DNA of 64,000 nucleotides, taken from positions 3,126,001 through 3,190,000 of the forward strand of contig NZ_CP083388.1 in NCBI RefSeq assembly GCF_020042285.1. The letters are read 5' to 3'. Under the pieces are notes generated by a model. The model saw nothing but the letters and a program-made list of their open reading frames with translations, ran no database searches and was not told the origin of the DNA. The stretch is from Ferruginibacter albus. Its GTDB lineage: Bacteria; Bacteroidota; Bacteroidia; Chitinophagales; Chitinophagaceae. Every line of letters starts with the position of its first letter. The stretch's first letter is position 1. The translations under genes and the position numbers were made by a program. Shown here in pieces: positions 8,631-16,895 of the stretch.

Positions 8631-9780
8631 AAGACCTCAAATGATCTTCTACATTCGGATTCGGAGCAAAGTTATTCGAATGCGCCGGTCCGTTTATTTT
8701 ACTCAGATCGAGAGTGGGATCATTTACTCCACTTACTTCATGAATATCCATGATCAATTTCGGTGCTCGTCCATCCATTACTTCTTTGATCGTCTCTTTT
8801 GGAACTACTAAGCCTGGATATTTTCCTTGTGCAATCACCGAGTGACGATTAATATTTGCCAAACCTTCAATTTGCCAATCGCTTGTTTGCTTTTTATCGA
8901 AGCGACAAGTGTTACAGATCCAACCGGCTTTACCATCATAGCTTTGTACTTCACCCCATTCATCTTTACGCACTGTTACACGAAACACTTCATCGCCACG
9001 CAACCATAATGTTGCTTTACCGCAACAATCAGGGTTTTCGCAATTGCGATGTGCATATACCGGTTTTGTAAACCATACACGATTTTTAAACCGGAATGTT
9101 TTATCGGTTAAAGCGCCAACAGGACAAACATCTATCATGTTACCGCTAAAATCGTTTTCAATTGCTTTAGAAATGTAAGTGGAAATTTCTGCATGATCAC
9201 CTCTGTCTAAAATACCATGTACACGTTTATCAGTTAACTGATCTGCCACATATGTGCAACGATAACACAATATGCAACGTGTCATGTGCAATTGTATGTA
9301 CGAACCGATATCTTCTTTTTCAAACTCTCTTCTTTTAAATTCAAAGCGGGTGCCTTCTTTACCATGCTCGTAACCTAAATCCTGTAAATGACATTCACCA
9401 GCCTGATCGCATATCGGACAATCTAACGGATGATTAATTAATAAAAATTCAACCACACCGTTTCTTGCATCCGTTACTTTATCGCTGGTAATATTTTTTA
9501 CTTCCATGCCATCCATCACCGTTGTTCTGCACGAAGCAACCAACTTCGGCATCGGACGTGGATCTTTTTCAGAGCCTTTGCTTACTTCCACCAAACATGT
9601 TCTGCATTTGCCACCACTGCCCTGCAACTTGCTGTAATAGCACATAGCCGGCGGCGTTACATCGCCACCAATTTTGCGTGCAGCATTTAATATAGTAGTG
9701 CCCGGCGCTACTTCGATAGTAATATTATCGATAGTAACTTTAAAATTTGCAGGCGCTGCTGGTTTTGTTTCTTCTGCCAT
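8629..9780 (-). CDS. nuoG: NADH-quinone oxidoreductase subunit G, short form
   Basis: 383 residues from the ATG at 9780 (MAEETKPAAP); a TTG two codons upstream is less likely. It carries the [2Fe-2S] ferredoxin fold (CYYSKLQGSGGKCRTCLVEV), the His-Cys3 region for N5 (HPLDCPICDQAGECHLQDLG) and the [4Fe-4S] ligands RCILCYRC with DVCPVGAL. After these it has only a remnant of the next domain (CENPDCCGKATLWLRGDEV, GWICNTC). The large molybdopterin-like domain found in E. coli NuoG (about 900 residues) is absent. Short NuoG proteins are normal in Bacteroidota, so this is not read as a broken gene. Confidence 0.95.
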   Translation of the reverse strand: MAEETKPAAPANFKVTIDNITIEVAPGTTILNAARKIGGDVTPPAMCYYSKLQGSGGKCRTCLVEVSKGSEKDPRPMPKLVASCRTTVMDGMEVKNITSDKVTDARNGVVEFLLINHPLDCPICDQAGECHLQDLGYEHGKEGTRFEFKRREFEKEDIGSYIQLHMTRCILCYRCTYVADQLTDKRVHGILDRGDHAEISTYISKAIENDFSGNMIDVCPVGALTDKTFRFKNRVWFTKPVYAHRNCENPDCCGKATLWLRGDEVFRVTVRKDEWGEVQSYDGKAGWICNTCRFDKKQTSDWQIEGLANINRHSVIAQGKYPGLVVPKETIKEVMDGRAPKLIMDIHEVSGVNDPTLDLSKINGPAHSNNFAPNPNVEDHLRS

Positions 9781-9786
9781 ATACAA

Positions 9787-11145
9787 TTATGCTGTTACAG
9801 GAACATGAATAGGATCTGCATAGTGCATCAACCCATAATTTCTTCTTTGTGATTCATCAGGATTCAATACATGCCATTCAAACTCATCTCTAAAATGGCG
9901 AATAGCTGCTGCAACCGGCCAAGCCGCTGCATCACCCAACGGACAAATCGTATTACCTTCTATCTTACGCTGAATATCCCACAATAAATCAATATCGCTC
10001 ATCTTTCCTTTACCGTATTCAATGTTCTTTAATATTTTTTCCATCCAACCGGTTCCCTCACGGCAGGGACTACACTGTCCGCAACTTTCATGATGATAAA
10101 AACGAGCTAATGATAAAGTATGACGAACCACACATTGGTCTTCATCAAACACAATAAAACCGCCGCTACCCATCATACTACCTGTTGCAAAACCGCCATC
10201 AGATAAACTTTCATAGTTCATCATACGTGATTCGCCTTTAGTTGTTTTCAATAATAAGTTAGCAGGCAATATGGGAACCGATGAACCACCGGGAATACAA
10301 GCTTTTAATTTTTTACCATTAGGAATGCCACCGCAATATTCATCACTGTAAATAAATTCTTCAACAGAAATGGTCATGTCGATTTCATACACTCCGGGTT
10401 TATTCAGATTACCACATGCAGAAATCAATTTTGTTCCGGTTGATTTACCAACACCAATCTTTGCATATTCCTCCCCACCATCATTAATGATAGGAACAAC
10501 TGCTGCAATGGTTTCAACATTATTCACCACCGTCGGACAATCCCACAACCCTTTTACCGCAGGGAAAGGAGGCTTAATTCTTGGATTACCTCTTTTACCT
10601 TCCAATGATTCAATCAACGCCGTTTCCTCACCGCAGATATAAGCACCTGCACCACGTTGAACATAAATTTCACAATCAAATCCGCTACCTAAAATATTTT
10701 TACCGAGCCAGCCATTTTGCTTTGCTTCTGCAATGGCTTGTTCTAAAATATCAGGAATCCATGCATATTCACCACGTATATATATGTAACTAACGTTACT
10801 GCCTAACGCAAAAGCGGAAACAATCATTCCTTCAATCAACAAATGAGGAATGAACTCCATTAAATATCTATCCTTGAATGTGCCTGGTTCGCTTTCATCT
10901 GCATTTACTACCAAATAACGAGGTACACCTTCGGGCTTTGCCAAAAAGCTCCACTTCATTCCTGTAGGAAAACCAGCACCACCGCGCCCACGCAAGCCGC
11001 TTTTCTTTACTTCTTCCGTAACTGCATCAGGAGATAATGTCTTCAATGCTTTTTCCACGCTTCTATAACCACCTTCACGGCGATACACATCGTATAACCG
11101 GATGTTTTCTACATGAGCTTTTTCTAATAATAATTTTCTTGCCAT
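9787..11145 (-). CDS. nuoF: NADH-quinone oxidoreductase subunit F (NADH and FMN binding)
   Basis: 452 residues, the NADH-dehydrogenase flavoprotein. The glycine-rich nucleotide loop GLRGRGGAGFPTGMKW (about 49-64), the FMN-binding region GAGAYICGEETALIESLEGK and the N3 cluster ligands ESCGQCSPCREGTGWM with the fourth cysteine in GNTICPLGDAAAWP are all present. The TTG in front of nuoG abuts its stop. It is separated from nuoE by an extra NTF2-like gene; normally nuoE and nuoF are adjacent. ATG start at 11145. Confidence 0.97.
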   Translation of the reverse strand: MARKLLLEKAHVENIRLYDVYRREGGYRSVEKALKTLSPDAVTEEVKKSGLRGRGGAGFPTGMKWSFLAKPEGVPRYLVVNADESEPGTFKDRYLMEFIPHLLIEGMIVSAFALGSNVSYIYIRGEYAWIPDILEQAIAEAKQNGWLGKNILGSGFDCEIYVQRGAGAYICGEETALIESLEGKRGNPRIKPPFPAVKGLWDCPTVVNNVETIAAVVPIINDGGEEYAKIGVGKSTGTKLISACGNLNKPGVYEIDMTISVEEFIYSDEYCGGIPNGKKLKACIPGGSSVPILPANLLLKTTKGESRMMNYESLSDGGFATGSMMGSGGFIVFDEDQCVVRHTLSLARFYHHESCGQCSPCREGTGWMEKILKNIEYGKGKMSDIDLLWDIQRKIEGNTICPLGDAAAWPVAAAIRHFRDEFEWHVLNPDESQRRNYGLMHYADPIHVPVTA

Positions 11146-11171
11146 TTATAATTAGTATCAAACTAAATTAA

Positions 11172-11603
11172 TCAATCTAAACTTACCGCCTGCCTTCCGA
11201 ACAATTTCCAATTGTTATCTTCTTTTATCCAAACCAGCATCATCGTAAAATTTAAAGAAACGATGGTGCCGTCTTTTTTATTTTCTTTTGCTTTATAGAG
11301 ATAACGTACAATGGCGGTATTTCCTTCAATCAAAACTTTTATGCTTGCAATAGAGGTATCTGTATAAACTGATTGGTTGTGCGCAATTCCGTCTATCGCT
11401 TCTTTTCTCGTTTGCAGTTTACCATGCGAATGTCCGTATGTTGCTGTTGCCGCAAACAGGCTTTCCAGGGTCAAACTATCCTTTGTTCCAAAAACAGTAT
11501 TGCTCAACAAATAGGTTTTATCAATGAGTGTCTTTTCATCTTTCGTTTGTGCGTTAGCGATAGTAACACTCAATAATAATATGCAAGCAAGAATCTTTTT
11601 CAT
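11172..11603 (-). CDS. exported NTF2-like (SnoaL/DUF4440-type) protein inside the nuo operon
   Basis: 143 residues. A signal peptide is clear (MKKILACILLLSVTIANAQ, cleavage after about 19). The mature part has the pattern of small cone-shaped NTF2-like domains: an N-terminal helix with a short loop (TLIDKTYLLSNTVFGTKDSLTLESLF), YGHSHGKLQTRKEAIDGI, then beta strands with IVRYLYKAKENK and FTMMLVWIKEDNNWKLFGRQ. It sits 3 bp from nuoE and 26 bp from nuoF, same strand, so it is almost certainly co-transcribed with complex I. No catalytic role can be assigned. An exported protein is not a known complex I subunit; it may be a passenger or an accessory factor. Confidence 0.8.
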   Translation of the reverse strand: MKKILACILLLSVTIANAQTKDEKTLIDKTYLLSNTVFGTKDSLTLESLFAATATYGHSHGKLQTRKEAIDGIAHNQSVYTDTSIASIKVLIEGNTAIVRYLYKAKENKKDGTIVSLNFTMMLVWIKEDNNWKLFGRQAVSLD

Positions 11604-11606
11604 TTA

Positions 11607-12110
11607 TTAATTATTTGAAGCAGCATTTGCCCTGCACTCTTCAATAATGCTATCTACTTTTTCTTTCGTCAAATGTTCACGGAAGAACTTTCCCAACTGC
11701 ATCATCGGTGCATAACCACAAGCTCCTAAACATTCAACTGTTTTCAATGTAAACATTCCATCGGCCGTTGTTTCCCCCACACCGATGTTTAGTTTTTCTT
11801 TTATGTAATCGATAATATTATCACTGCCACGCAACATGCAAGGACCCGTTTGGCAAACTTCGAACATATATTTACCAACGGGCTTTAAATTATACATGCT
11901 GTAAAAGGTAGCCACTTCGTACACTTCGATCGGTTCAATGCTTAATAAAGTCGCCACATAATCCATCACCGGAACATCCAGCCAGCCGCCAAACTCCTGT
12001 TGCGCCAAATGCAATACAGGAAGCAAGGCACTTTTTTGCTTGCCTTGCGGATAACGGGCAATGATCTCGCTAACCTTATTTAATCCTTCTTTTGAAAATT
12101 CAACACTCAT
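11607..12110 (-). CDS. nuoE: NADH-quinone oxidoreductase subunit E
   Basis: 167 residues, thioredoxin-like [2Fe-2S] (N1a) subunit of the NADH-oxidising module. The cluster ligands are seen as CQTGPCMLRG (about 95) and ECLGACGYAPMMQ (about 136). The N-terminal helical part (QKSALLPVLHLAQQEFGGWL, ATFYSMYNLKPVGKY) is typical. It ends 3 bp before the NTF2-like gene and starts 3 bp after nuoD. ATG start at 12110. Confidence 0.97.
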   Translation of the reverse strand: MSVEFSKEGLNKVSEIIARYPQGKQKSALLPVLHLAQQEFGGWLDVPVMDYVATLLSIEPIEVYEVATFYSMYNLKPVGKYMFEVCQTGPCMLRGSDNIIDYIKEKLNIGVGETTADGMFTLKTVECLGACGYAPMMQLGKFFREHLTKEKVDSIIEECRANAASNN

Positions 12111-12113
12111 AAA

Positions 12114-13334
12114 TTATGCATCTAATTCTCCAGCAATTAAATTCAAACTACTCATTGTGATAACCGCATCGCTCAACATTCCGTTCTTTACTAATTCAGG
12201 ATATGCCTGGTAATAAATAAAACATGGTCTGCGGAAATGCAGGCGGTACGGCGTTCTTCCGCCATCGCTTATTAAATAATATCCTAACTCACCATTCGCA
12301 CCTTCCACTGCACTATAAACTTCACCGACGGGAATATCTGTTTCACCCATCACTATTTTAAAGTGATAGATTAATGCTTCCATTTTAGTGTACACATCTT
12401 TTTTCTCAGGTAGATAATAAGCAGGTGCATCGGCATGAAACACTTCTGCTTCTGTTCCTTTGAACTCCTGCACTTTTTTATACGCCTGCTCGATGATGCT
12501 TAAGCTTTGCCACATTTCATCTTCACGAACCAAGAAACGATCATAACAATCGCCGGTTGTACCAACAGGAACTGTAAACTCAAAATCTTCGTAACTGCTG
12601 TATGGCGTATGCACCCGAACATCATAATCAACACCGGCTGCACGTAAGTTCGGACCGGTAAAACCATAGCTCAATGCACGCTCTGCATTGATAGGTCCGC
12701 AACCAATGGTACGTTCCATAAAAATGCGGTTGCGTACAAACAGTTTTTCAAACTCTTTTAAAACAGCGGGATATTCTTTTAAGAACTTCTCTAATTTTTC
12801 AAAAGCAGTATTGGTAAAGTTTCTTTCAAAACCGCCAATACGACCAATGTTCGTTGTCAATCGTGAGCCGCACACTTCTTCATAAATTTCATATATCAAC
12901 TCACGATATTGCATAAGGTATAAAAAGCCTGAGTAAGCGCCGCTATCCACACCCACAATCGAATTACAAATTAAATGATCGCTGATACGAGCCAATTCCA
13001 TTATAATGATGCGCAAATAATCTACACGCTTGGGAATTGTTACCCCTAATAATCTTTCGCAGGTTATATGCCATCCCATGTTATTGATGGGTGATGAACA
13101 ATAATTCAACCTGTCCGTAAGCGGCGTAATTTGATATAAAGGTCTACGCTCTGCTAACTTTTCAAATGCACGATGAATATAACCAACCGTAGAAGTAGCT
13201 TCTAAAATGCGCTCTCCATCCAATTCCAAAATATTCTGAAACACGCCATGCGTTGCCGGGTGCGTTGGCCCCATGTTCAACGTAGTGGTTTGTTTTTCGA
13301 TACTTCCTTCCGGTAATAAAATATGTTCGCTCAT
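12114..13334 (-). CDS. nuoD: NADH-quinone oxidoreductase subunit D
   Basis: 406 residues, the hydrogenase-like quinone-binding subunit. Signatures seen are MGPTHPATHGVFQNILELDG near the N-terminus, with the conserved quinone-site histidine, and QITPLTDRLNYCSSPINN. C-terminal GELGYYLISDGGRTPYRLHF and RRPCFIYYQAYPEL are also typical. NuoC and NuoD are separate here, unlike the NuoCD fusion of E. coli. A dispersed repeat fills the 91-bp gap to nuoC. Confidence 0.97.
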   Translation of the reverse strand: MSEHILLPEGSIEKQTTTLNMGPTHPATHGVFQNILELDGERILEATSTVGYIHRAFEKLAERRPLYQITPLTDRLNYCSSPINNMGWHITCERLLGVTIPKRVDYLRIIIMELARISDHLICNSIVGVDSGAYSGFLYLMQYRELIYEIYEEVCGSRLTTNIGRIGGFERNFTNTAFEKLEKFLKEYPAVLKEFEKLFVRNRIFMERTIGCGPINAERALSYGFTGPNLRAAGVDYDVRVHTPYSSYEDFEFTVPVGTTGDCYDRFLVREDEMWQSLSIIEQAYKKVQEFKGTEAEVFHADAPAYYLPEKKDVYTKMEALIYHFKIVMGETDIPVGEVYSAVEGANGELGYYLISDGGRTPYRLHFRRPCFIYYQAYPELVKNGMLSDAVITMSSLNLIAGELDA

Positions 13335-13347
13335 GCGCCTTGTTATT

Positions 13348-13428
13348 ATTTTTTTGCCACCAGCATTTTTCGTCTACCCGTTATCGTTGTCACTCTTTTT
13401 TACTGAATATCTTTATTCAACTATTTTA
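13348..13428 (+). repeat. dispersed intergenic repeat, copy 3 (nuoD-nuoC gap)
   Basis: It aligns with the copy at 8557-8630 over its whole length: CCACCAGCATTTTTCGTCTA, then CGTTGTCACTCTTTTTTACT at the core, then TATCTTTATTCAACTATTTT. The core has lost two bases (GTTGTCAC for GTTGTGTCAC). The right end overlaps the nuoC stop codon at 13426-13428. Confidence 0.7.
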
Positions 13429-14016
13429 GATCTCTTTGCTCTTATCAACTTTGTTGTCTTCTGCAATAGAGTCATGATGCGTTCCCATTCCTGTTCCAAA
13501 GCCCATCATAGTTCCGCCTCTGCCAAACATTTCATCATCTTTATCAATTCTCGTCTGGTCTTCCAACGGAAACTCTTTTCGCATCGGGAAATAATCCATT
13601 TCATCTACATTCAGTACTCTTATTAAATTAGGATGACCAACAAAGTTCACCCCGAAGAAATCGTATGTTTCTCTTTCCATCCAGTTAGCACCTGCAAATA
13701 ATGCTGTAGCACTAAATACATCGGGTGTTTTAATATCGGTATAAACTTTAAAACGTATGCGTAGATTATCTCTTAAATTATGTATGTGATAAACAACTGC
13801 TAACTCTTCACCAATTCTTTCCGGATAATGCACGGCTTGTAAATCGGCTAAAAATTTAAAGTATAATTCCTCGTCATCAAACAAAAATTGCAGCACTTTC
13901 AGATTCATTTCTTTAGGCGCTGCAAAAGTTAACATACCATAAGGCTCTTGCCAATCTTTTAATTGCTCTCCGAATTTTTCTACTAGCCTTTGTTTAACTG
14001 TTTCGTTCGTTAACAT
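13426..14016 (-). CDS. nuoC: NADH-quinone oxidoreductase subunit C
   Basis: 196 residues, the 30-kDa subunit of the peripheral arm. The family signature is MERETYDFFGVNFVGHPNLI followed by RVLNVDEMDYFPMRKEFPLE (about 123-160). The tail after about residue 165 (DDEMFGRGGTMMGFGTGMGT) is glycine/methionine-rich and not part of the core fold. It starts 6 bp after nuoB. Its stop codon lies in the end of a dispersed repeat, so the final residues (KVDKSKEI) may come from the repeat boundary. Confidence 0.96.
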   Translation of the reverse strand: MLTNETVKQRLVEKFGEQLKDWQEPYGMLTFAAPKEMNLKVLQFLFDDEELYFKFLADLQAVHYPERIGEELAVVYHIHNLRDNLRIRFKVYTDIKTPDVFSATALFAGANWMERETYDFFGVNFVGHPNLIRVLNVDEMDYFPMRKEFPLEDQTRIDKDDEMFGRGGTMMGFGTGMGTHHDSIAEDNKVDKSKEI

Positions 14017-14022
14017 AGTTAT

Positions 14023-14586
14023 TTATTGAATTCCGTAACTAGCCATTAAGTCTTTATATTTATCGCTTGTGCGTCTCCGTAAGCTTTCCTGCCCCACTAA
14101 ATCCTGGATCTTCATAAAGCCATCTAAAATTGCTTCGGGACGCGGAGGACAACCCGGCACATAAACATCTACCGGAATCACCTGGTCAATTCCCTGCAAT
14201 ACTGAATAGGTATCGAAAATACCACCGCTGCAGGCACAAGCCCCAACCGATAAAACCCAGCGTGGTTCTGCCATTTGTAAATATACCTGGCGTAAAACAG
14301 GTCCCATTTTTTTTGAAATGGTTCCCATCACCATTAATAGATCACATTGACGAGGAGAAAAACCTACACGCTCAGAACCAAAGCGAGCCAAATCATAGTG
14401 ACTTGCCATAGTTGCCATAAACTCAATACCGCAACAGGATGTTGCGAATGGTAATGGCCAGATAGAATTTTTACGTGCTAATCCAATCACTTTATCGAAA
14501 CTGGTAGCCATAAAACCTTCGCCCATGAAACTTGGCGGAGCTTCTACTGTTTTAAGTTTTGTATTGTATTGTACCGGACGAGCCAT
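14023..14586 (-). CDS. nuoB: NADH-quinone oxidoreductase subunit B
   Basis: 187 residues, the subunit that holds terminal cluster N2. All ligands are seen: the tandem cysteines in PFATSCCGIEFMA (about 44-56), the cysteine in SVGACACSGGIFD and the last in VPGCPPRPEAILDG. The basic amphipathic region RFGSERVGFSPRQCDLLMV is also conserved. It is separated from nuoA by 108 bp holding an AT-rich inverted-repeat element. ATG start at 14586. Confidence 0.97.
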   Translation of the reverse strand: MARPVQYNTKLKTVEAPPSFMGEGFMATSFDKVIGLARKNSIWPLPFATSCCGIEFMATMASHYDLARFGSERVGFSPRQCDLLMVMGTISKKMGPVLRQVYLQMAEPRWVLSVGACACSGGIFDTYSVLQGIDQVIPVDVYVPGCPPRPEAILDGFMKIQDLVGQESLRRRTSDKYKDLMASYGIQ

Positions 14587-14587
14587 T

Positions 14588-14690
14588 TGTAATTAAAAAT
14601 TTAGAGTTAATAATTAATAATTTTTTAGTTGCACATCAGTATAACAACTTGAGGAACCAATTATCAATTTTTAATTATTAATTATTCTTT
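14588..14690. repeat. AT-rich element with terminal inverted repeats between nuoA and nuoB
   Basis: The gap begins AATTAAAAATTTAGAGTTAA with TAATTAATAATTTTTTAG after it (14591-14627). It ends with ATCAATTTTTAATTATTAAT (about 14663-14682), which matches the left end in inverted orientation. The middle is short (about 35 bp). The design and the end sequences match the element at 5821-6028. It could fold into a long AT-rich hairpin in the nuo transcript. Confidence 0.55.
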
Positions 14691-14694
14691 AAAA

Positions 14695-15090
14695 TTAGTC
14701 TTCCCAATTCAGCGCTCCTTTCTTAAAAATATAAATGAAGCCTGCTAAGAACAATGCCACAAACATTATCACTGCAAAAAAACCTTCCCAGCCTAATTGT
14801 TTAAAGTTTAACGCATAAGGATAAAAGAATATCACTTCCACATCAAACAAAACAAATAAAATTGCTACTAAGAAATATTTAATAGCCATTGGCTGGCGGG
14901 CATTTCCCTTAATTTCAATTCCACTTTCAAAATTCTGCAATTTGTCAGTGGTTTTGCGTTTTGGACCCAATAGACTGGAAACAATAATAATAGTAACTAT
15001 CAATCCAATCGCAAAAATCAATTGTAAAACAATAGGTAAATAACTTACTGCGTTTCCCGAACTAGCTATTTGAAGAAGTGTAAAATTCAT
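14695..15090 (-). CDS. nuoA: NADH-quinone oxidoreductase subunit A
   Basis: 131 residues from the ATG at 15090 (MNFTLLQIASSG); a TTG four codons upstream gives a longer frame but is less likely. It has three helices. The family signature is NFESGIEIKGNARQPMAIKY followed by LVAILFVLFDVEVIFFYPYA, with the conserved Glu/Asp loop and the FDVEV motif. It is the first gene of the nuo operon, and a good promoter lies just upstream at 15121-15150. Confidence 0.96.
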   Translation of the reverse strand: MNFTLLQIASSGNAVSYLPIVLQLIFAIGLIVTIIIVSSLLGPKRKTTDKLQNFESGIEIKGNARQPMAIKYFLVAILFVLFDVEVIFFYPYALNFKQLGWEGFFAVIMFVALFLAGFIYIFKKGALNWED

Positions 15091-15120
15091 GGTTATTACC
15101 AAAAAATGACAAAGTAGTTA

Positions 15121-15150
15121 CAAAAGTACGTTAGCGAAGGCAAAAAACAA
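15121..15150 (-). promoter_or_regulatory. predicted promoter of the nuo operon
   Basis: On the minus strand there is TTG (15148-15150), 19 bases, then TACTTTTG (15121-15128). This matches the Bacteroidota -33/-7 pattern TTTG-N19-TAnnTTTG. The nuoA ATG is about 30 bases downstream. Confidence 0.6.
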
Positions 15151-15168
15151 TCTGCTTTTAAAAAGAAA

Positions 15169-15193
15169 ATCCCCGTTTTTTAAGAACGGGGAT
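15169..15193 (-). terminator. hairpin terminator after the TPR gene
   Basis: A perfect 9-bp stem, ATCCCCGTT (15169-15177) with AACGGGGAT (15185-15193), is followed by a T-rich run on both strands. On the minus strand it ends the TPR/PstS/TonB-side transcript just before the nuo promoter. Confidence 0.8.
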
Positions 15194-15239
15194 GAAATTT
15201 TTTAATATTGATTTTTTGTGTAATAACTACATATTGTAA

Positions 15240-16874
15240 TTACCGGGTGGTACGGGTTGCCGGTGTCCTGGTGTTTAACCTGTTAATGGCTTCCTTGTAT
15301 TTAGGTATGTCAGCATCTGTAGGATCTAAAGCCAGGGCTTTATCGCAATACATTAGTGCAGTTGCTTTGTCATGCTTAGCATTTGCATAATAAGCAATAA
15401 GATATTTATAGCTTATCATTAATTGTGTTTTGTTTTTCACAGTATCAGCATACCCTAACTCCAATACTTTTTGATAAGGAGCAACTGCGGAACCCAAGGT
15501 CATAGCAGTATCAATACCTGTATTTGCTTTCGCTAACATATAATAACTGTATACATCATCTGGGAATAATTTTGTAGCAGAGTCGAATATTGCAACTGCT
15601 GCAGGATAATTGCCCGCTCTATAATAGCTAAAACCTGTAGATTGATAATCACTTTTTACAGGCTGTGTTCTTAAAGCTATTATCTTTTTATACCAATCGC
15701 CTACTTTATTATTGTTCTGTTGTGCGGTATAATAATTCAACATTACGGTAATATCCGTCAGCTTATCTTTTTCCAATGAATCCAAAGCCACTGCTTTATC
15801 TATATTCAATCCGGCTAAAGAATCATTCCCCGGAAACTTCAGTAAATTTTTTGCATAAGTAGAGTAATCGGTTGGACCGATCTTATCTGCTGTTTGCTTT
15901 GCCAAATATTGTTCAAAGAAAGACTTCGCATTTACTGAATCATTCAATTTATCATAAGCATATGCTTTTAATCCGAATAAATTTGGATAAGGATTAGCAC
16001 CGTCAGCAGCTATACATTCATCACTCTTAGCGATACTTTGCTGGAACTGTCCTGATGCATATAAAATAGAAGCTAAATAATAGCAGTCTTTGGGACTTGG
16101 GTCTGAATTAGCGATGTATTTATCCAAATAGTCTTTTGATTTGTTTACATCTCTATGATAATAATAACTGTACAAAGCATAATAAACCGGCGAATACGTT
16201 GGGTCTTTAGCAATTGCTTCATTATAATATCTTGCAAAAATATCTTCCTGCTGCACACCCTGCGACTCGTATATCTTACCTATTTTATAAGATGGGCGTG
16301 GGTTTTTAGCATCAATAGCGATAGCGCTTTCAAAAGATGTTTGCGCCTGACCACCATCTAATATTTTACGATATGCATCTCCCAAATTGATCAGCACATC
16401 TACATCTTTATTTTTTTTAAGGGTGGATGCCTGTTTTAATTTATCAATTGCATAATAAGCGTCACCTTTAGGAGCAATAATGTTGGCAAAGCCAATAGCA
16501 TTCAAGACTGCTGCATCTTTGCTTTGTGTTAAGCTGATAGCCGTTTCAAAACGTTGACGTGCATCCTGGGTTTTTCCATCCAGCAACTCTATTTGTCCCA
16601 TACCTGCCAATAACAAACCGCTGTTAGAGTTTGCCATCAATGCATTTTGATATAAAGTTCTTGCACTCGTTACATCTTCCAATGCAATTTCGCTCTGGCC
16701 TAACCAATAAGTTGCTTCAACATTATTAGCTGCTAATTGACTGAAAACTTTTTTAGCGCTTTCAAATCTTTCATAAAAGAAAAACTTTTTTCCGTCTTCA
16801 ATAGTTTGAGCAAATGATGCAGATGCAACCACTGTCATCACCATCATTAAAAACCCTTTTCTTAGTGTATTCAT
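15240..16874 (-). CDS. exported tetratricopeptide-repeat protein
   Basis: 544 residues with a signal peptide (MNTLRKGFLMMVMTVVASASFAQ). The rest is a chain of TPR-like helix pairs, for example ATYWLGQSEIALEDVTSARTL, GLLLAGMGQIELLDGKTQDA and DVLINLGDAYRKILDGGQAQ. A last clear repeat is near the C-terminus (DKATALMYCDKALALDPTDA). It is probably a periplasmic scaffold. It lies 21 bp after the PstS-like gene and ends at a strong terminator. The TPR class is certain; the partner is unknown. The link to the phosphate-binding-like protein and TonB upstream is by position only. Confidence 0.9.
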   Translation of the reverse strand: MNTLRKGFLMMVMTVVASASFAQTIEDGKKFFFYERFESAKKVFSQLAANNVEATYWLGQSEIALEDVTSARTLYQNALMANSNSGLLLAGMGQIELLDGKTQDARQRFETAISLTQSKDAAVLNAIGFANIIAPKGDAYYAIDKLKQASTLKKNKDVDVLINLGDAYRKILDGGQAQTSFESAIAIDAKNPRPSYKIGKIYESQGVQQEDIFARYYNEAIAKDPTYSPVYYALYSYYYHRDVNKSKDYLDKYIANSDPSPKDCYYLASILYASGQFQQSIAKSDECIAADGANPYPNLFGLKAYAYDKLNDSVNAKSFFEQYLAKQTADKIGPTDYSTYAKNLLKFPGNDSLAGLNIDKAVALDSLEKDKLTDITVMLNYYTAQQNNNKVGDWYKKIIALRTQPVKSDYQSTGFSYYRAGNYPAAVAIFDSATKLFPDDVYSYYMLAKANTGIDTAMTLGSAVAPYQKVLELGYADTVKNKTQLMISYKYLIAYYANAKHDKATALMYCDKALALDPTDADIPKYKEAINRLNTRTPATRTTR

Positions 16875-16895
16875 TTTATTTAGCTTTTGTTCTTT

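Noticed and set aside
8559-8811. Two short plus-strand frames over the nuoG end and repeat copy 2
   Set aside because: They are antisense to nuoG and start in the repeat; no signal of coding.
8629-9780. NuoG read as a truncated pseudogene
   Set aside because: Short NuoG without the large molybdopterin-like domain is normal in Bacteroidota, all N-terminal cluster ligands are intact, and the frame is unbroken.
11172-11603. NTF2-like gene as a polyketide cyclase or ketosteroid isomerase
   Set aside because: Only the general fold pattern is seen; no catalytic residues of those enzymes can be assigned and the context is respiratory.
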